Origin: Pseudomonas paraglycinae
Lineage (GTDB): Bacteria; Pseudomonadota; Gammaproteobacteria; Pseudomonadales; Pseudomonadaceae
DNA length: 64,000 nt
Assembly: GCF_021601625.1 (NCBI RefSeq)
Contig: NZ_BQHR01000013.1
Coordinates: forward strand, 124,001 to 188,000
Reading direction: 5' to 3'
Position numbers and translations under genes: made by a program. The notes below the pieces were generated by a model. The model was not told the origin of the DNA and did not search any database. It was given only the letters and a program-made list of their open reading frames with translations. Below, in pieces: positions 16,963 to 24,605 of the stretch (positions within the stretch are counted from its first letter, which is position 1; each line of letters opens with the position of its first letter).

Positions 16963-17322
16963 ATGAAAACTATTGGATTGGTATTACCCGTCGCCATTGT
17001 TTCAGCCACCTGGATAGTTGCCACACATGCATTCGGTGCAAGTTGCCTGCCCGATATGCCAGTGGCGAACAGGCAGGAAACCAGTGCTCCGGATTCAGAA
17101 ACTTCATCGGTGCAACAGCACCGGGCCAGAAAGGCGCCGACCCAGATTGCCGAAGGGGGTTCGGATCGGCTGATGGAGCGTCGTGTTGCCGAGGGAGGAT
17201 CGGACCAACTGATCGAACGCCGCGTGGCCGAAGGCGGCTCCGATCGCCTGCTCGAACGCCGTGTTGCCAGCAATCAGTACGATGCCGCGATGAACATGCG
17301 AATGCATTTTTCGATGGATTGA
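16963..17322 (+). CDS. Exported protein with three 13-residue tandem repeats
   Basis: A 119-residue protein from the ATG at 16963 (AGGA eight bases upstream; a second ATG at 16954 has no site). The N-terminus KTIGLVLPVAIVSATWIVATHAFGA is a signal peptide. Residues about 62-100 are three consecutive copies of a unit close to VAEGGSDRLIERR, then a hydrophilic tail (SNQYDAAMNMRMHFSMD). I recall similar AEGG-repeat proteins in P. fluorescens, some labelled phage infection protein, without a proven role. It is probably periplasmic. The repeat number is likely to vary between strains because the DNA repeat is in register. Confidence 0.6.
   Translation: MKTIGLVLPVAIVSATWIVATHAFGASCLPDMPVANRQETSAPDSETSSVQQHRARKAPTQIAEGGSDRLMERRVAEGGSDQLIERRVAEGGSDRLLERRVASNQYDAAMNMRMHFSMD
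17146..17262 (+). repeat. Three 39-bp in-frame tandem repeats
   Basis: Three back-to-back units (17146-17184, 17185-17223, 17224-17262) encode IAEGGSDRLMERR, VAEGGSDQLIERR and VAEGGSDRLLERR. The protein units differ at two or three positions, and the DNA has many third-position differences, which suggests an old duplication held by selection on the protein. Confidence 0.85.
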
Positions 17323-17338
17323 TTGGCTGGCTGAGCCC

Positions 17339-18976
17339 TTACTCCGGCAAACCCGCCAACCGTAAACCTTCGGCAAACCGGGCGACGTCTTCAGGCCGTT
17401 GAATGGGCAGCCACGCGCTCAGGCTGGACACCCGCAACGTCGGGTCCAGCTGACGCACCCGTTCCATGGCCTGCCCGGCTTTGTCGGCTCGCCCATTGAG
17501 CGCGTGGCTGGCGGCGATCAGGGCCGCCGCTACCAGCAGACTGGGCAGGTTTCCCTGCGCTTTCTCGGCCCAGGAAACCGAACATTCGAAGCGACCGGCG
17601 AAGAAGTGCGCCAGCGCCATCCCGACCTGCATGCGGAACATTTCCGGATCCAGCGGGCTCAGGCGCACGGCATGCTCGAGGTTGGCAATGGCGGCTTCGG
17701 TTTCGCCACCCAAGGCGCGCAGGATACCGCCGAGATACCAGGCCGGCGCCAGATTGGGGTTGAGCACTCGAGCCCGATCCAGCAAAGCAATGCCACAATC
17801 GACATCCCCGGTCAGATGGGCCAGGGCATGACCGCAGCGGGTCAGCGCCACGGCGTCATCGCGCCCCAGTTCCACACCCATTCGCGCCAGCCGCGCACCT
17901 TCGGCGATTTCCCGGGGCCGGTCGGTCATCCAGCCGTTGAGCTTGCGCCAGAAGTGGCACCACGCGGCCATGCCATACGCCGAGGCGAATTCCGGATCCA
18001 GTTCAATCGCCCGGGAGAACAACGCCAGTGCCTGCTCGATCGCCTCTTGGGTGCCGATGTGCAGTTTGGCCGTGCCCCGCAGGTAGTAATCATAGGCATC
18101 GAGGCTGTCGGTGGGCTTGCGTTTGGCCCGCTCGATTTCCGCGCGTTCAAGCTGCGGCGCAATGGCGCCCACTACGCTCTCGGCCACTTGATCCTGGAGT
18201 TCGAAAATATCGTCGAGCAGGCCTTCGAAGCGCTCGGCCCACAGGTGCGTGCCGCTGCACGCATCAATCAACTGGCCGGTGATGCGGATCTTGTTGCCGC
18301 TCTTGCGCACGCTGCCTTCCAGCACGTAACGCACACCCAGTTCCTGACCGACGCCTCGCGCATCCACCGCCCTGCCCTTGTAGGTGAAACTGGAGTTGCG
18401 AGCGATGACGAACAGCCAGCGCAGGCGCGACAACGCGGTGATGATGTCTTCGACGATGCCGTCGGCGAAGTAGTCCTGCTCGGGGTCGCCGCTGAGGTTC
18501 TGGAATGGCAGGACGGTGATCGAAGGTTTTTCCGGCAGGACAAGTGTCGCGGCCACCTCGGGTTTCGCAGGCGCTTCAGGCGTATTGACGGGGCTATCGC
18601 ACGGGATGATTTCACCGACAAAGCGATAGCCCTTGCGCGGCACCGTGCGCACCAGGCGCTGCTGCTCGCCAGTGTCGCCGATGGCCTTGCGCACGGCGTT
18701 GATGTGGCTGGTGATGGTCGATTCGGAAACGATCCGGCCGCTCCATACGGCGCTCAACAGTTCGTCCTTGCTCACCACCCGCTCGCGGTTGCTGACCAGC
18801 AGCAACAGCAGATCGAAGACCTGCGGCCCGACCGTCACGACTTGCCCGTGACAGGTCAGTTCCCGGCGCTGCTGGTCGAGCAGGTAGTCTTCAAACACAA
18901 ATTGCACGGTGGCTGTTCTCTGGTCTGGCGCCCGCGACGCCGTGTCCGGGCAGGCGATTGTTTTGCGCTCGATCAT
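17339..18976 (-). CDS. Winged-helix regulator with TolB-like and TPR domains
   Basis: A 545-residue protein from the ATG at 18976, which has GAGG eight bases upstream; the frame stays open further upstream but without family sequence. Residues about 20-115 form an OmpR-type winged helix (LVSNRERVVSKDELLSAVWSGRIVSESTITSHINAVRKAIGD, then RTVPRKGYRFVGEI). A TolB-like/CyaE-type domain follows (SITVLPFQNLSGDPEQDYFADGIVEDI), then TPR-like helical repeats (FSRAIELDPEFASAYGMAAW). No membrane helix is present, so unlike CadC it should be cytosolic. It is divergent from the NAD(P)-binding protein and cupin genes and may control them; that is inference from layout. Confidence 0.8.
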   Translation of the reverse strand: MIERKTIACPDTASRAPDQRTATVQFVFEDYLLDQQRRELTCHGQVVTVGPQVFDLLLLLVSNRERVVSKDELLSAVWSGRIVSESTITSHINAVRKAIGDTGEQQRLVRTVPRKGYRFVGEIIPCDSPVNTPEAPAKPEVAATLVLPEKPSITVLPFQNLSGDPEQDYFADGIVEDIITALSRLRWLFVIARNSSFTYKGRAVDARGVGQELGVRYVLEGSVRKSGNKIRITGQLIDACSGTHLWAERFEGLLDDIFELQDQVAESVVGAIAPQLERAEIERAKRKPTDSLDAYDYYLRGTAKLHIGTQEAIEQALALFSRAIELDPEFASAYGMAAWCHFWRKLNGWMTDRPREIAEGARLARMGVELGRDDAVALTRCGHALAHLTGDVDCGIALLDRARVLNPNLAPAWYLGGILRALGGETEAAIANLEHAVRLSPLDPEMFRMQVGMALAHFFAGRFECSVSWAEKAQGNLPSLLVAAALIAASHALNGRADKAGQAMERVRQLDPTLRVSSLSAWLPIQRPEDVARFAEGLRLAGLPE

Positions 18977-19158
18977 ACGGCAGACCTCGGGCCGCCGCAC
19001 CGGTCTGCACACTGGTCTACGCATCTGCCGACGGATTGGCCTGTCTGGACAAAAAACCAAGACAAATCCAAGGTCACCACAAGGATTTGCCCGAGCGCCG
19101 CAAGCATGCTCAACCCACATCGACAGCAATGGTTGCCGTCGGCAAGTGGAGAGTTGCC

Positions 19159-19914
19159 ATGAAGATCGTCGTTATCGGAGGCACCGGCCTCATCGGATCG
19201 AAACTTGTGAACAATCTGCGCGAACGCGGCCACGATGCACTCGCCGCCTCCCCTAACACCGGCGTCAACAGCATCACCCGCGAAGGCCTGGCCGAAGCGA
19301 TGGACGGCGCCCAGGTGGTGGTCGACGTTTCCAACGCCCCTTCGTGGGAAGACCAGGCTGTACTCGACTTCTTCGAGACCTCCACTCGCAACCTCCTCGC
19401 CGCCGAAGCCGCCGCTGGGGTTCGCCATCACGTGGCGCTGTCGATCGTCGCCAGTGAGCGCTCGCCTGCCAACGGCTACTTCCGCGCCAAGGTCGCGCAG
19501 GAGAACCTGATCAAGGCGTCGAGCATTCCGTACACCCTAGTGCGGGCCACGCAATTCTTCGAATTTGTCGGCGGCATCGCCCAATCCGCCACCGTCGGCG
19601 AGGAAGTGCGCCTGTCGCCGGCACTGATCCAGCCCATGGCCTCCGACGATGTCGCCGCTGCCCTCACCGACGTTGCCTTGGCAGCGCCGATCAACGGCAC
19701 GCAGGAAATCGCCGGCCCCGAAGCCATGCCCCTCGACGAGCTGGTCCGGCGTTTTTTCCGCGCCACCCACGACACCCGCAAAGTGATCCCGGACGTCCAC
19801 GCCCGCTACTTTGGCGGCGAGCTCGACGACCAGTCGCTCACCCCCGGCAGCAGCAACCCGCGCCTGGGCCCAACCCGCTTTGAAGACTGGCTGGCGAAAT
19901 CGACCCAGCGCTGA
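19159..19914 (+). CDS. NmrA-like NAD(P)-binding oxidoreductase
   Basis: A 251-residue Rossmann-fold protein. The N-terminus MKIVVIGGTGLIGSKLVNNLRERGHD carries the GxxGxxG dinucleotide-binding motif. No YxxxK catalytic dyad of classical SDRs is obvious; YFRAKVAQENLIK sits near the usual place and gives Y-x-x-A-K-like spacing. The overall form fits atypical SDRs of the NmrA/SDR_a5 type that act as NAD(P)-dependent reductases or redox sensors. The ATG at 19159 directly precedes the motif. It is followed 30 bases later by the cupin gene, so the two are probably co-transcribed, and they are divergent from the winged-helix/TPR regulator. Confidence 0.75.
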   Translation: MKIVVIGGTGLIGSKLVNNLRERGHDALAASPNTGVNSITREGLAEAMDGAQVVVDVSNAPSWEDQAVLDFFETSTRNLLAAEAAAGVRHHVALSIVASERSPANGYFRAKVAQENLIKASSIPYTLVRATQFFEFVGGIAQSATVGEEVRLSPALIQPMASDDVAAALTDVALAAPINGTQEIAGPEAMPLDELVRRFFRATHDTRKVIPDVHARYFGGELDDQSLTPGSSNPRLGPTRFEDWLAKSTQR

Positions 19915-19944
19915 AACACCCCACTCAATTGAAGGAGTATCGCC

Positions 19945-20358
19945 ATGTTCAGCCGAATCCTGCTGGCCGCCACGTTTGCGGCCCTGTCGATATCATCTGC
20001 CTCGGCCGCCGAACCGCAGGCGGGCAAGGTCACCGTGGTGTTCGACCGCGCCCTGCCCAACGTTCCGGGCAAATCCATGCGGGGCGTGCTGGTGGAATAC
20101 GCGCCCGGTGGATCTTCGCCGGCGCACTTCCATCCGAAGTCCGCGTTCATCTACGCCACGGTGCTTGAGGGCGCCGTGCGCAGCAAGGTCGGTGACGCGC
20201 CGGAGAAGGTCTACAAGGCCGGGGAAAACTTCGTCGAGCAACCGGGTGACTTCCACGCGGTGAGCGCCAATGCCAGCACCACTGAGCCGTCCCGTCTGCT
20301 GGCGGTGTTCGTGCTCGACAGCAGCGAGACCGACCTGGTCAAACCGGTCAAGCCGTAA
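19945..20358 (+). CDS. Exported cupin-domain protein
   Basis: A 137-residue protein with a signal peptide (MFSRILLAATFAALSISSASAAEPQ) and a single cupin barrel. The first cupin motif reads PAHFHPKSAFIYATVLEGAVRSKVG, and the second VEQPGDFHAVSANASTTEPSRLLAVFV. The histidines HFH and the later H could bind one metal ion. No enzyme activity can be assigned. The AAGGAG ribosome site is well placed before ATG 19945. It is likely the second gene of the NmrA-like/cupin transcript, and the hairpin at 20380 lies just after it. Confidence 0.78.
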   Translation: MFSRILLAATFAALSISSASAAEPQAGKVTVVFDRALPNVPGKSMRGVLVEYAPGGSSPAHFHPKSAFIYATVLEGAVRSKVGDAPEKVYKAGENFVEQPGDFHAVSANASTTEPSRLLAVFVLDSSETDLVKPVKP

Positions 20359-20379
20359 CCGATCCTTACGCCAATCCAC

Positions 20380-20402
20380 CTCCGGCAGCGTGGCTGCCGG
20401 AG
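20380..20402 (+). terminator. Hairpin after the cupin gene
   Basis: Arms CTCCGGCAGC and GCTGCCGGAG pair perfectly over 10 bases around a GTG loop, 21 bases past the cupin stop. A T run is lacking, so termination strength is uncertain. Confidence 0.55.
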
Positions 20403-20524
20403 AGTACCGCTACGGGGCGCGATCAAGGTCGGCGTTGCAAAACATGCCCGATCAAAGCATTGATCTTTCGCCCCACACCCAGTAAAAAACCGTCTTCCCT
20501 TTCCGCCCTTGCAAGGAGCAGCGG

Positions 20525-21040
20525 ATGCTCGAACTCGCCACGCAACGCCTTGACCTGCGCACGATGGTCGAATCCGACTGGCCGCTGTTCCTCAGGCTGC
20601 ACTCCGAGCCGCAAACCATGCAGTACGTGTTCGGTGAAATCGCCGAGGACCAGGTGCGCAAAGGCTTCGAGCATCGGCTTCCGGCCTGGGGGCCGCAGTC
20701 GGATCACTGGTTGTGTCTGGTGGTGACCGACAGGGCCAGCGGGCAGGAACTGGGCGTGACCGGATTTCGTATCCTGTCGCCGGGGCATGCCGAGGTGGGT
20801 TGCCTGCTGTTGCCCGAGCATCAGGGCAAAGGCTTTGGCACCGAGTCGCGGCAGGCGATCATCGACTATGCCGCCGTCATCGGCCTGGACTCGTTGGAGT
20901 CGACCGTGACCGACGGTAATATCGCCTCCTGCAAGGTGTTGGAGAAATGCGGTTTTGTATTCGAGCGCCGCGTGCCACAGGCCTATCAGATTGGAGATCG
21001 GTGGTTTGACGACCTGATCTACCGCTATCAAATCAGCTGA
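20525..21040 (+). CDS. GNAT N-acetyltransferase
   Basis: A 171-residue RimJ/RimL-type acetyltransferase. It opens with LATQRLDLRTMVESDW, has the acetyl-CoA pyrophosphate-binding stretch LLLPEHQGKGFGTESRQAIIDYA (Q/R-x-x-G-x-G form QGKGFG) and the typical end VTDGNIASCKVLEKCGFVFERR. It would transfer acetyl from acetyl-CoA to an amine of a small molecule or protein N-terminus. AAGGAG lies seven bases before the ATG. It is followed by the GSCFA gene in the same direction, with about 37 bases between them. Substrate unknown. Confidence 0.82.
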   Translation: MLELATQRLDLRTMVESDWPLFLRLHSEPQTMQYVFGEIAEDQVRKGFEHRLPAWGPQSDHWLCLVVTDRASGQELGVTGFRILSPGHAEVGCLLLPEHQGKGFGTESRQAIIDYAAVIGLDSLESTVTDGNIASCKVLEKCGFVFERRVPQAYQIGDRWFDDLIYRYQIS

Positions 21041-21077
21041 CCCCGTTTTATCAGCGACCGCCAAGGAGGCCCTCGTC

Positions 21078-22118
21078 GTGAATCCTTATCAATGCCTGCC
21101 ACCCCGCGCTTTCTGGCGCACCGCCGTGGCTGACAAGCCCGCGCTGCACATCGATCAACTGTGGACGCCGCAGTTCGAGATCGGCAACAAGGACGCCATC
21201 GTCACCGCTGGCTCCTGTTTCGCCCAGCACATCGGCCGCGCGCTGGTGGAACGCGGCATGAACTGGCTGGACGCGGAACCGGCCCCCACCGAACTGCCCA
21301 AAGACGACTGGAAGGCCCATAACTACGGGGTGTTCTCGTTCCGCACCGGCAATCTGTACACCCCGGCGATGCTGTGCCAATGGCTGGAATGGGCGCTGGG
21401 CGTGAGCCTGCCCCCCGACGAAACCTGGGCCCATGACGGGCGTTTCTTCGACCCGTTCCGCCCCGCCGTGGAGCCCGAAGGTTTTGCCAGCGAGGACGCG
21501 CTGTTCGCATCGCGCGAAGCCACCCTCGACGCCATCCGCACCGCCCTGCGCCAGGCCAAAGTGTTCGTGTTTACCCTCGGCCTGACCGAAGCCTGGCAAA
21601 ACCGCCAGACCGGACTGGTGTACCCCGTGTGCCCTGGCACCGTGCGCGGCACCTTCGATCCGCTGCTTCACAAGTTCTGCAACTTCGGATTCATGGACAC
21701 CTATGGCGATATGGTCCGGGCGCTGGAGTTGATGCGTTCGATCAACCCGCAACTGCGCCTGCTGCTCACCGTGTCACCGGTGCCCCTGACGGCGACCGCC
21801 ACGGGCGAGCATGTGCTGAGCGCCACCACCTATTCCAAATCGGTCCTGCGCGCCGTCGCCGGGCAGCTGTGTGAAGACCTGCACGACGTCGACTATTTCC
21901 CTTCCTACGAAATCATCACCGGCACACCGTTCAAGGGCGCGTTCTATCAGCCCAACCAGCGGGAAGTCACGCCCGAAGGCGTGGCGTTCGTCATGCAGCA
22001 GTTTTTCGCCGGGCTCGATGCGGTTCAACCGGTGCACACGCCGGCCAGCGTGCCCTCCACCTGCGTGTCCAGCGAGGAGCTTGTCTGTGAAGACGCCGTG
22101 CTCGATTACTACGCCTAG
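21078..22118 (+). CDS. GSCFA-domain protein
   Basis: A 346-residue protein with the family-naming block TAGSCFAQHIGRAL near residue 42, followed by HNYGVFSFRTGNLYTPAMLCQWLEWALG and TLGLTEAWQNRQTGLVYPVCPGT, all typical of the GSCFA family of unknown function, which is considered SGNH-hydrolase-like. The start is GTG at 21078 with a strong AAGGAGG eight to nine bases upstream. The gene overlaps the next one by 32 bases, so translation is probably coupled. No signal peptide is seen, so the protein is cytosolic. A role in esterification or hydrolysis of an acyl or sugar group is plausible but not shown. Confidence 0.8.
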   Translation: MNPYQCLPPRAFWRTAVADKPALHIDQLWTPQFEIGNKDAIVTAGSCFAQHIGRALVERGMNWLDAEPAPTELPKDDWKAHNYGVFSFRTGNLYTPAMLCQWLEWALGVSLPPDETWAHDGRFFDPFRPAVEPEGFASEDALFASREATLDAIRTALRQAKVFVFTLGLTEAWQNRQTGLVYPVCPGTVRGTFDPLLHKFCNFGFMDTYGDMVRALELMRSINPQLRLLLTVSPVPLTATATGEHVLSATTYSKSVLRAVAGQLCEDLHDVDYFPSYEIITGTPFKGAFYQPNQREVTPEGVAFVMQQFFAGLDAVQPVHTPASVPSTCVSSEELVCEDAVLDYYA

Positions 22119-22776
22119 GTTTCTGCTGCTGGGCGACTCCCATGCCGGGGTCATCGGCAAGGCGGCGCAGGCCCGCGAGCTGCCTTTCAGCGGCGGCCCG
22201 CTGGGCACCGGCCGGGATTTCGCGGTCGACTTTTTCAGCCTGACCCGCCATGACGTGGTGTTTCGGGAAGCCGAGATGGAGCGCCTGTATCGCCAGGCCC
22301 TTGAGCCGTTCGAAGTGCCGCAACTGGCGAAGGTCGGCGTGCCGCTGGTGAGTACCATTGGCCTGAGCCTGCACTACCTCGCGACCGCGCCGAACTGGAC
22401 GTGCTACCAGACCCTGGACGGCGAATTCGACGAAGGTTTTTTCGCCGGGCCGCTGTTCGAATCCATTGTCGACACCTTGTCCCGGCCTGCACTGGCGTTC
22501 TATGAACAGGCCCGGGCGATGAACCTCAAGGTGTTCGCCGTATTGCCGCCGCAGCGGGTTCCGGAGTTGTCCGACTCGCGAGTGTTCATGGCCGCGCAGG
22601 CGCTGCTGATCGAGCGTCTGCAAGGACTTGGCATCGAGCTGATCGACGTGCGCACGGCGGCGAATGATGAGCAGGGCTTTCAGCGTTCGGCGTACTGCGA
22701 AGTGGATGACCCGCTGCACGGGAATCTGGCGTTCGGCCAGTTGATCGTCGAGCAACTGCTCAATCGAGGAATTTAG
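22087..22776 (+). CDS. SGNH-hydrolase-like protein, overlaps the GSCFA gene
   Basis: A 229-residue protein from the GTG at 22087, which has GAGGAG eight bases upstream inside the GSCFA gene. It begins VKTPCSITTPRFLLLGDSHAGVIG, where LLGDSHAG is a GDS block I-like motif with the nucleophile serine. Near the end DDPLHGNLAFGQ provides D-x-x-H at the position of the catalytic Asp-His pair, as in other GDSL/SGNH enzymes. A conserved IGLSLHYL block lies in the middle. The overlap and shared fold type suggest it works with the GSCFA protein on the same substrate. Function beyond this is unknown. Confidence 0.68.
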   Translation: MKTPCSITTPRFLLLGDSHAGVIGKAAQARELPFSGGPLGTGRDFAVDFFSLTRHDVVFREAEMERLYRQALEPFEVPQLAKVGVPLVSTIGLSLHYLATAPNWTCYQTLDGEFDEGFFAGPLFESIVDTLSRPALAFYEQARAMNLKVFAVLPPQRVPELSDSRVFMAAQALLIERLQGLGIELIDVRTAANDEQGFQRSAYCEVDDPLHGNLAFGQLIVEQLLNRGI

Positions 22777-22786
22777 ACCCGAACCT

Positions 22787-22812
22787 GTGGGAGCGAGCTT
22801 GCTCGCTCCCAC
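22787..22812. repeat. REP-type palindrome
   Basis: A palindrome of arms GTGGGAGCGAGC and GCTCGCTCCCAC joined by two bases, the classic P. fluorescens REP sequence. It lies between two convergent genes (stops at 22776 and 22832) and so should protect or end both transcripts. Only this one copy was noticed in the window. Confidence 0.9.
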
Positions 22813-22831
22813 CGTGGGATTTTCAGGTTCA

Positions 22832-23701
22832 TTAAGCCTTGGGCTGCGTCCCCAGAATCGTTACCCGCTCGCCATACCGCGAGTGCGGGAAATAATCCCA
22901 GACCGCATGGTGCTGGGTGCAACGGTTGTCCCAGAACACCAGCGTATTCGGCGCCCAGCGCACACGGCAGCTGAGGACCGGTTCGCGAGCCACCAGATCG
23001 AACAGCATGTTCAACAGCACCTGGCTTTCCCCGCCGGATAACTGGACGATGTGCGACGTAAACCCGGAATTGACGAACAGCGTTTTGCGACCGGTTTCCG
23101 GGTGGCGAACCACCACCGGGTGTTCGGTTTTCGGCAGGTTGGCCGGCGCCTCATAGCCCTTCCACGGAATCGCGCCGTCGTGGATCGCTGTCAGTTCTCC
23201 GAGAAACTGCTGCATCGTCGGCGACAGCATTTCCAGCGCCAGGTGCATGTTGGCGAACAGCGTATCGCCGCCGGTGCCGATGGCCGGGGTTTCCTTGACG
23301 TACAGCATCGAGCCCATGGACGGCGCCAGATCGGCGGTGCCGTCGGTGTGCCAGGTTTCGCCGGCCACGTAGCGCGATTGCGCATTGGCGCGGATCACCA
23401 CCAGCTCCGGGTCATCGCCGTCGATGTCTTCCACCGGTAGCGCCCGCAACTCACCGAACAACCGGCCAAACGCCTTGTGCTCGTCCACCGTCAGATGTTG
23501 ATCGCGGAACACCACCACGTGGTTCTCCAGAAAGGCCCGGCGGATTTCCGCGAGCTGCTCGTCGCTCAACGGTTGCGACAGATCGACGCCGCCGATCTCG
23601 GCCCCGATGATCGGCGTGATTCGCTCGACCGTGATGTGCTGATACGGCGCGCGCCGTTCGGCGGCGATGCGCTCGATTGCCTTGAGTGCCAACTGATCCA
23701 T
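22832..23701 (-). CDS. TauD/TfdA-type Fe(II)/2-oxoglutarate dioxygenase
   Basis: A 289-residue enzyme and the last gene of the biosynthetic operon, 15 bases after the MbtH-like gene. The iron ligands are visible as WHTDGTADL (HxD) and the distal histidine in TQHHAVWDYFPHSR, with arginine in SRYGERVTI to hold 2-oxoglutarate. Family members hydroxylate or oxidise small acids using O2, and in NRPS operons they commonly hydroxylate an amino acid or the released peptide. The overall sequence looks closer to TauD/TfdA than to the SyrP or AsnO type. It probably tailors the product, for example hydroxylating Arg, Pro or Leu; which one cannot be told. A catabolic role independent of the cluster is the alternative. 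Confidence 0.82.
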   Translation of the reverse strand: MDQLALKAIERIAAERRAPYQHITVERITPIIGAEIGGVDLSQPLSDEQLAEIRRAFLENHVVVFRDQHLTVDEHKAFGRLFGELRALPVEDIDGDDPELVVIRANAQSRYVAGETWHTDGTADLAPSMGSMLYVKETPAIGTGGDTLFANMHLALEMLSPTMQQFLGELTAIHDGAIPWKGYEAPANLPKTEHPVVVRHPETGRKTLFVNSGFTSHIVQLSGGESQVLLNMLFDLVAREPVLSCRVRWAPNTLVFWDNRCTQHHAVWDYFPHSRYGERVTILGTQPKA

Positions 23702-23716
23702 GTTCCCTCACCTTTT

Positions 23717-23923
23717 TTATTGGAACGACACCGATGATTGCTCGCGCAGCGAACGCGGGCGCATGTCGATCCAGTGTTCGTTGATGTAATCCAGACAGAC
23801 CTGGCGCTCGCCGCGCATCCCCGCCTCGCTCCAGCCGCTGGCCATCGGCTTGCCCGCCGGCCACAGGGAATACTGGCCCTGAGCGTTGATCACCACATCG
23901 AATTGCAGGTGTGCGTCATTCAT
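23717..23923 (-). CDS. MbtH-like protein
   Basis: A 68-residue protein starting MNDAHLQFDVVINAQGQYSLWP, with AGGAGA six bases before the ATG at 23923. It has the family signature: NAQGQYSLWPAGKPMASGW, then GERQVCLDYINEHWIDMRP, with the conserved tryptophans. MbtH-like proteins bind adenylation domains and are needed for their folding or activity. It overlaps the preceding 229-residue gene by 8 bases, so it belongs to the NRPS operon and probably serves one or more of its six adenylation domains. Confidence 0.95.
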   Translation of the reverse strand: MNDAHLQFDVVINAQGQYSLWPAGKPMASGWSEAGMRGERQVCLDYINEHWIDMRPRSLREQSSVSFQ

Positions 23924-24605
23924 GTCGTTCTCCTGTTGAACGGGATTGCAGTGTGGCCAGACTTCGCTCGAGCCCGGTGGCGAGATGGTTGAATACGGCA
24001 TGTCGCTGTTCGTCGTTCTGCGTGCAGGCCCCGACGTAAACCCGTACGGATGCCGCGCAAATCTGCGCGCAGGTGTCTGCGTCGTCGTCCGCGAAGGCCC
24101 GGGCCGACACTTCGGCGTTGGCGCTGGCATGCGCGTGGGCAAACGCGGTGGCGGCGGCCTCGGTATTCAGTTGCGCGTAGTACTCGGCGAACGCCTCGGC
24201 ATCGCCGAAGTGCTCGGCAATCATGGCGCTGTTGGCCGGCGCGAGGCCGTAGGTCAGCGCACTGGCGTGGGCCTTGGCGTAAGCAGCGTCGTAGGCGTAG
24301 GCCTTGCGATACAGCGCCAGCAACACCGGTTTGAGCGTGGCTCGCCATTCGCCCTGACGCCCGATCACGCCGAGCGCCGCCCGCTGATGCAGGCTTTGCA
24401 ACGCGAGCAGCGCCTGCTGATGTTCCGGCACGGCTTCGCCGAGCATCGGCATGACCACGTCGGCCTGCCAGAGATGAAACAGCCGCAACGGCACGGCACC
24501 CTCGCCATTGTCTATCCGCTTGCGCAGGTCGTCGGCCTGTCCGGTCTCGCACAGTACTTGCACTAAATTCAGTAGCCATCGCGGCATCGAGATCGGTTCA
24601 CTCAT
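23916..24605 (-). CDS. Unrecognised 229-residue helical protein in the NRPS operon
   Basis: Its ATG overlaps the NRPS-C stop codon (ATGA) and its end overlaps the MbtH-like gene, so it is translationally locked into the operon. The protein, MSEPISMPRWLLNLVQVLCETG onward, is soluble and almost entirely helical, with an alanine- and aromatic-rich middle (AYAYDAAYAKAHASALTYGLAP, EHFGDAEAFAEYYAQLN) and no catalytic motif that I recognise. The repeated A-x-A and histidine pattern (FAHAHASANAEVSARAFADDDAD) is odd. Options include a scaffold, a carrier-interacting partner, an immunity factor or a cyclase-like helper. I do not recognise the family and give it no function. Confidence 0.72.
   Translation of the reverse strand: MSEPISMPRWLLNLVQVLCETGQADDLRKRIDNGEGAVPLRLFHLWQADVVMPMLGEAVPEHQQALLALQSLHQRAALGVIGRQGEWRATLKPVLLALYRKAYAYDAAYAKAHASALTYGLAPANSAMIAEHFGDAEAFAEYYAQLNTEAAATAFAHAHASANAEVSARAFADDDADTCAQICAASVRVYVGACTQNDEQRHAVFNHLATGLERSLATLQSRSTGERHE

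Noticed and set aside
17399-19162. 587-residue plus-strand frame opposite the winged-helix/TPR regulator
   Set aside because: The minus strand has a clear OmpR-type winged helix and TPR repeats; the plus frame has none.
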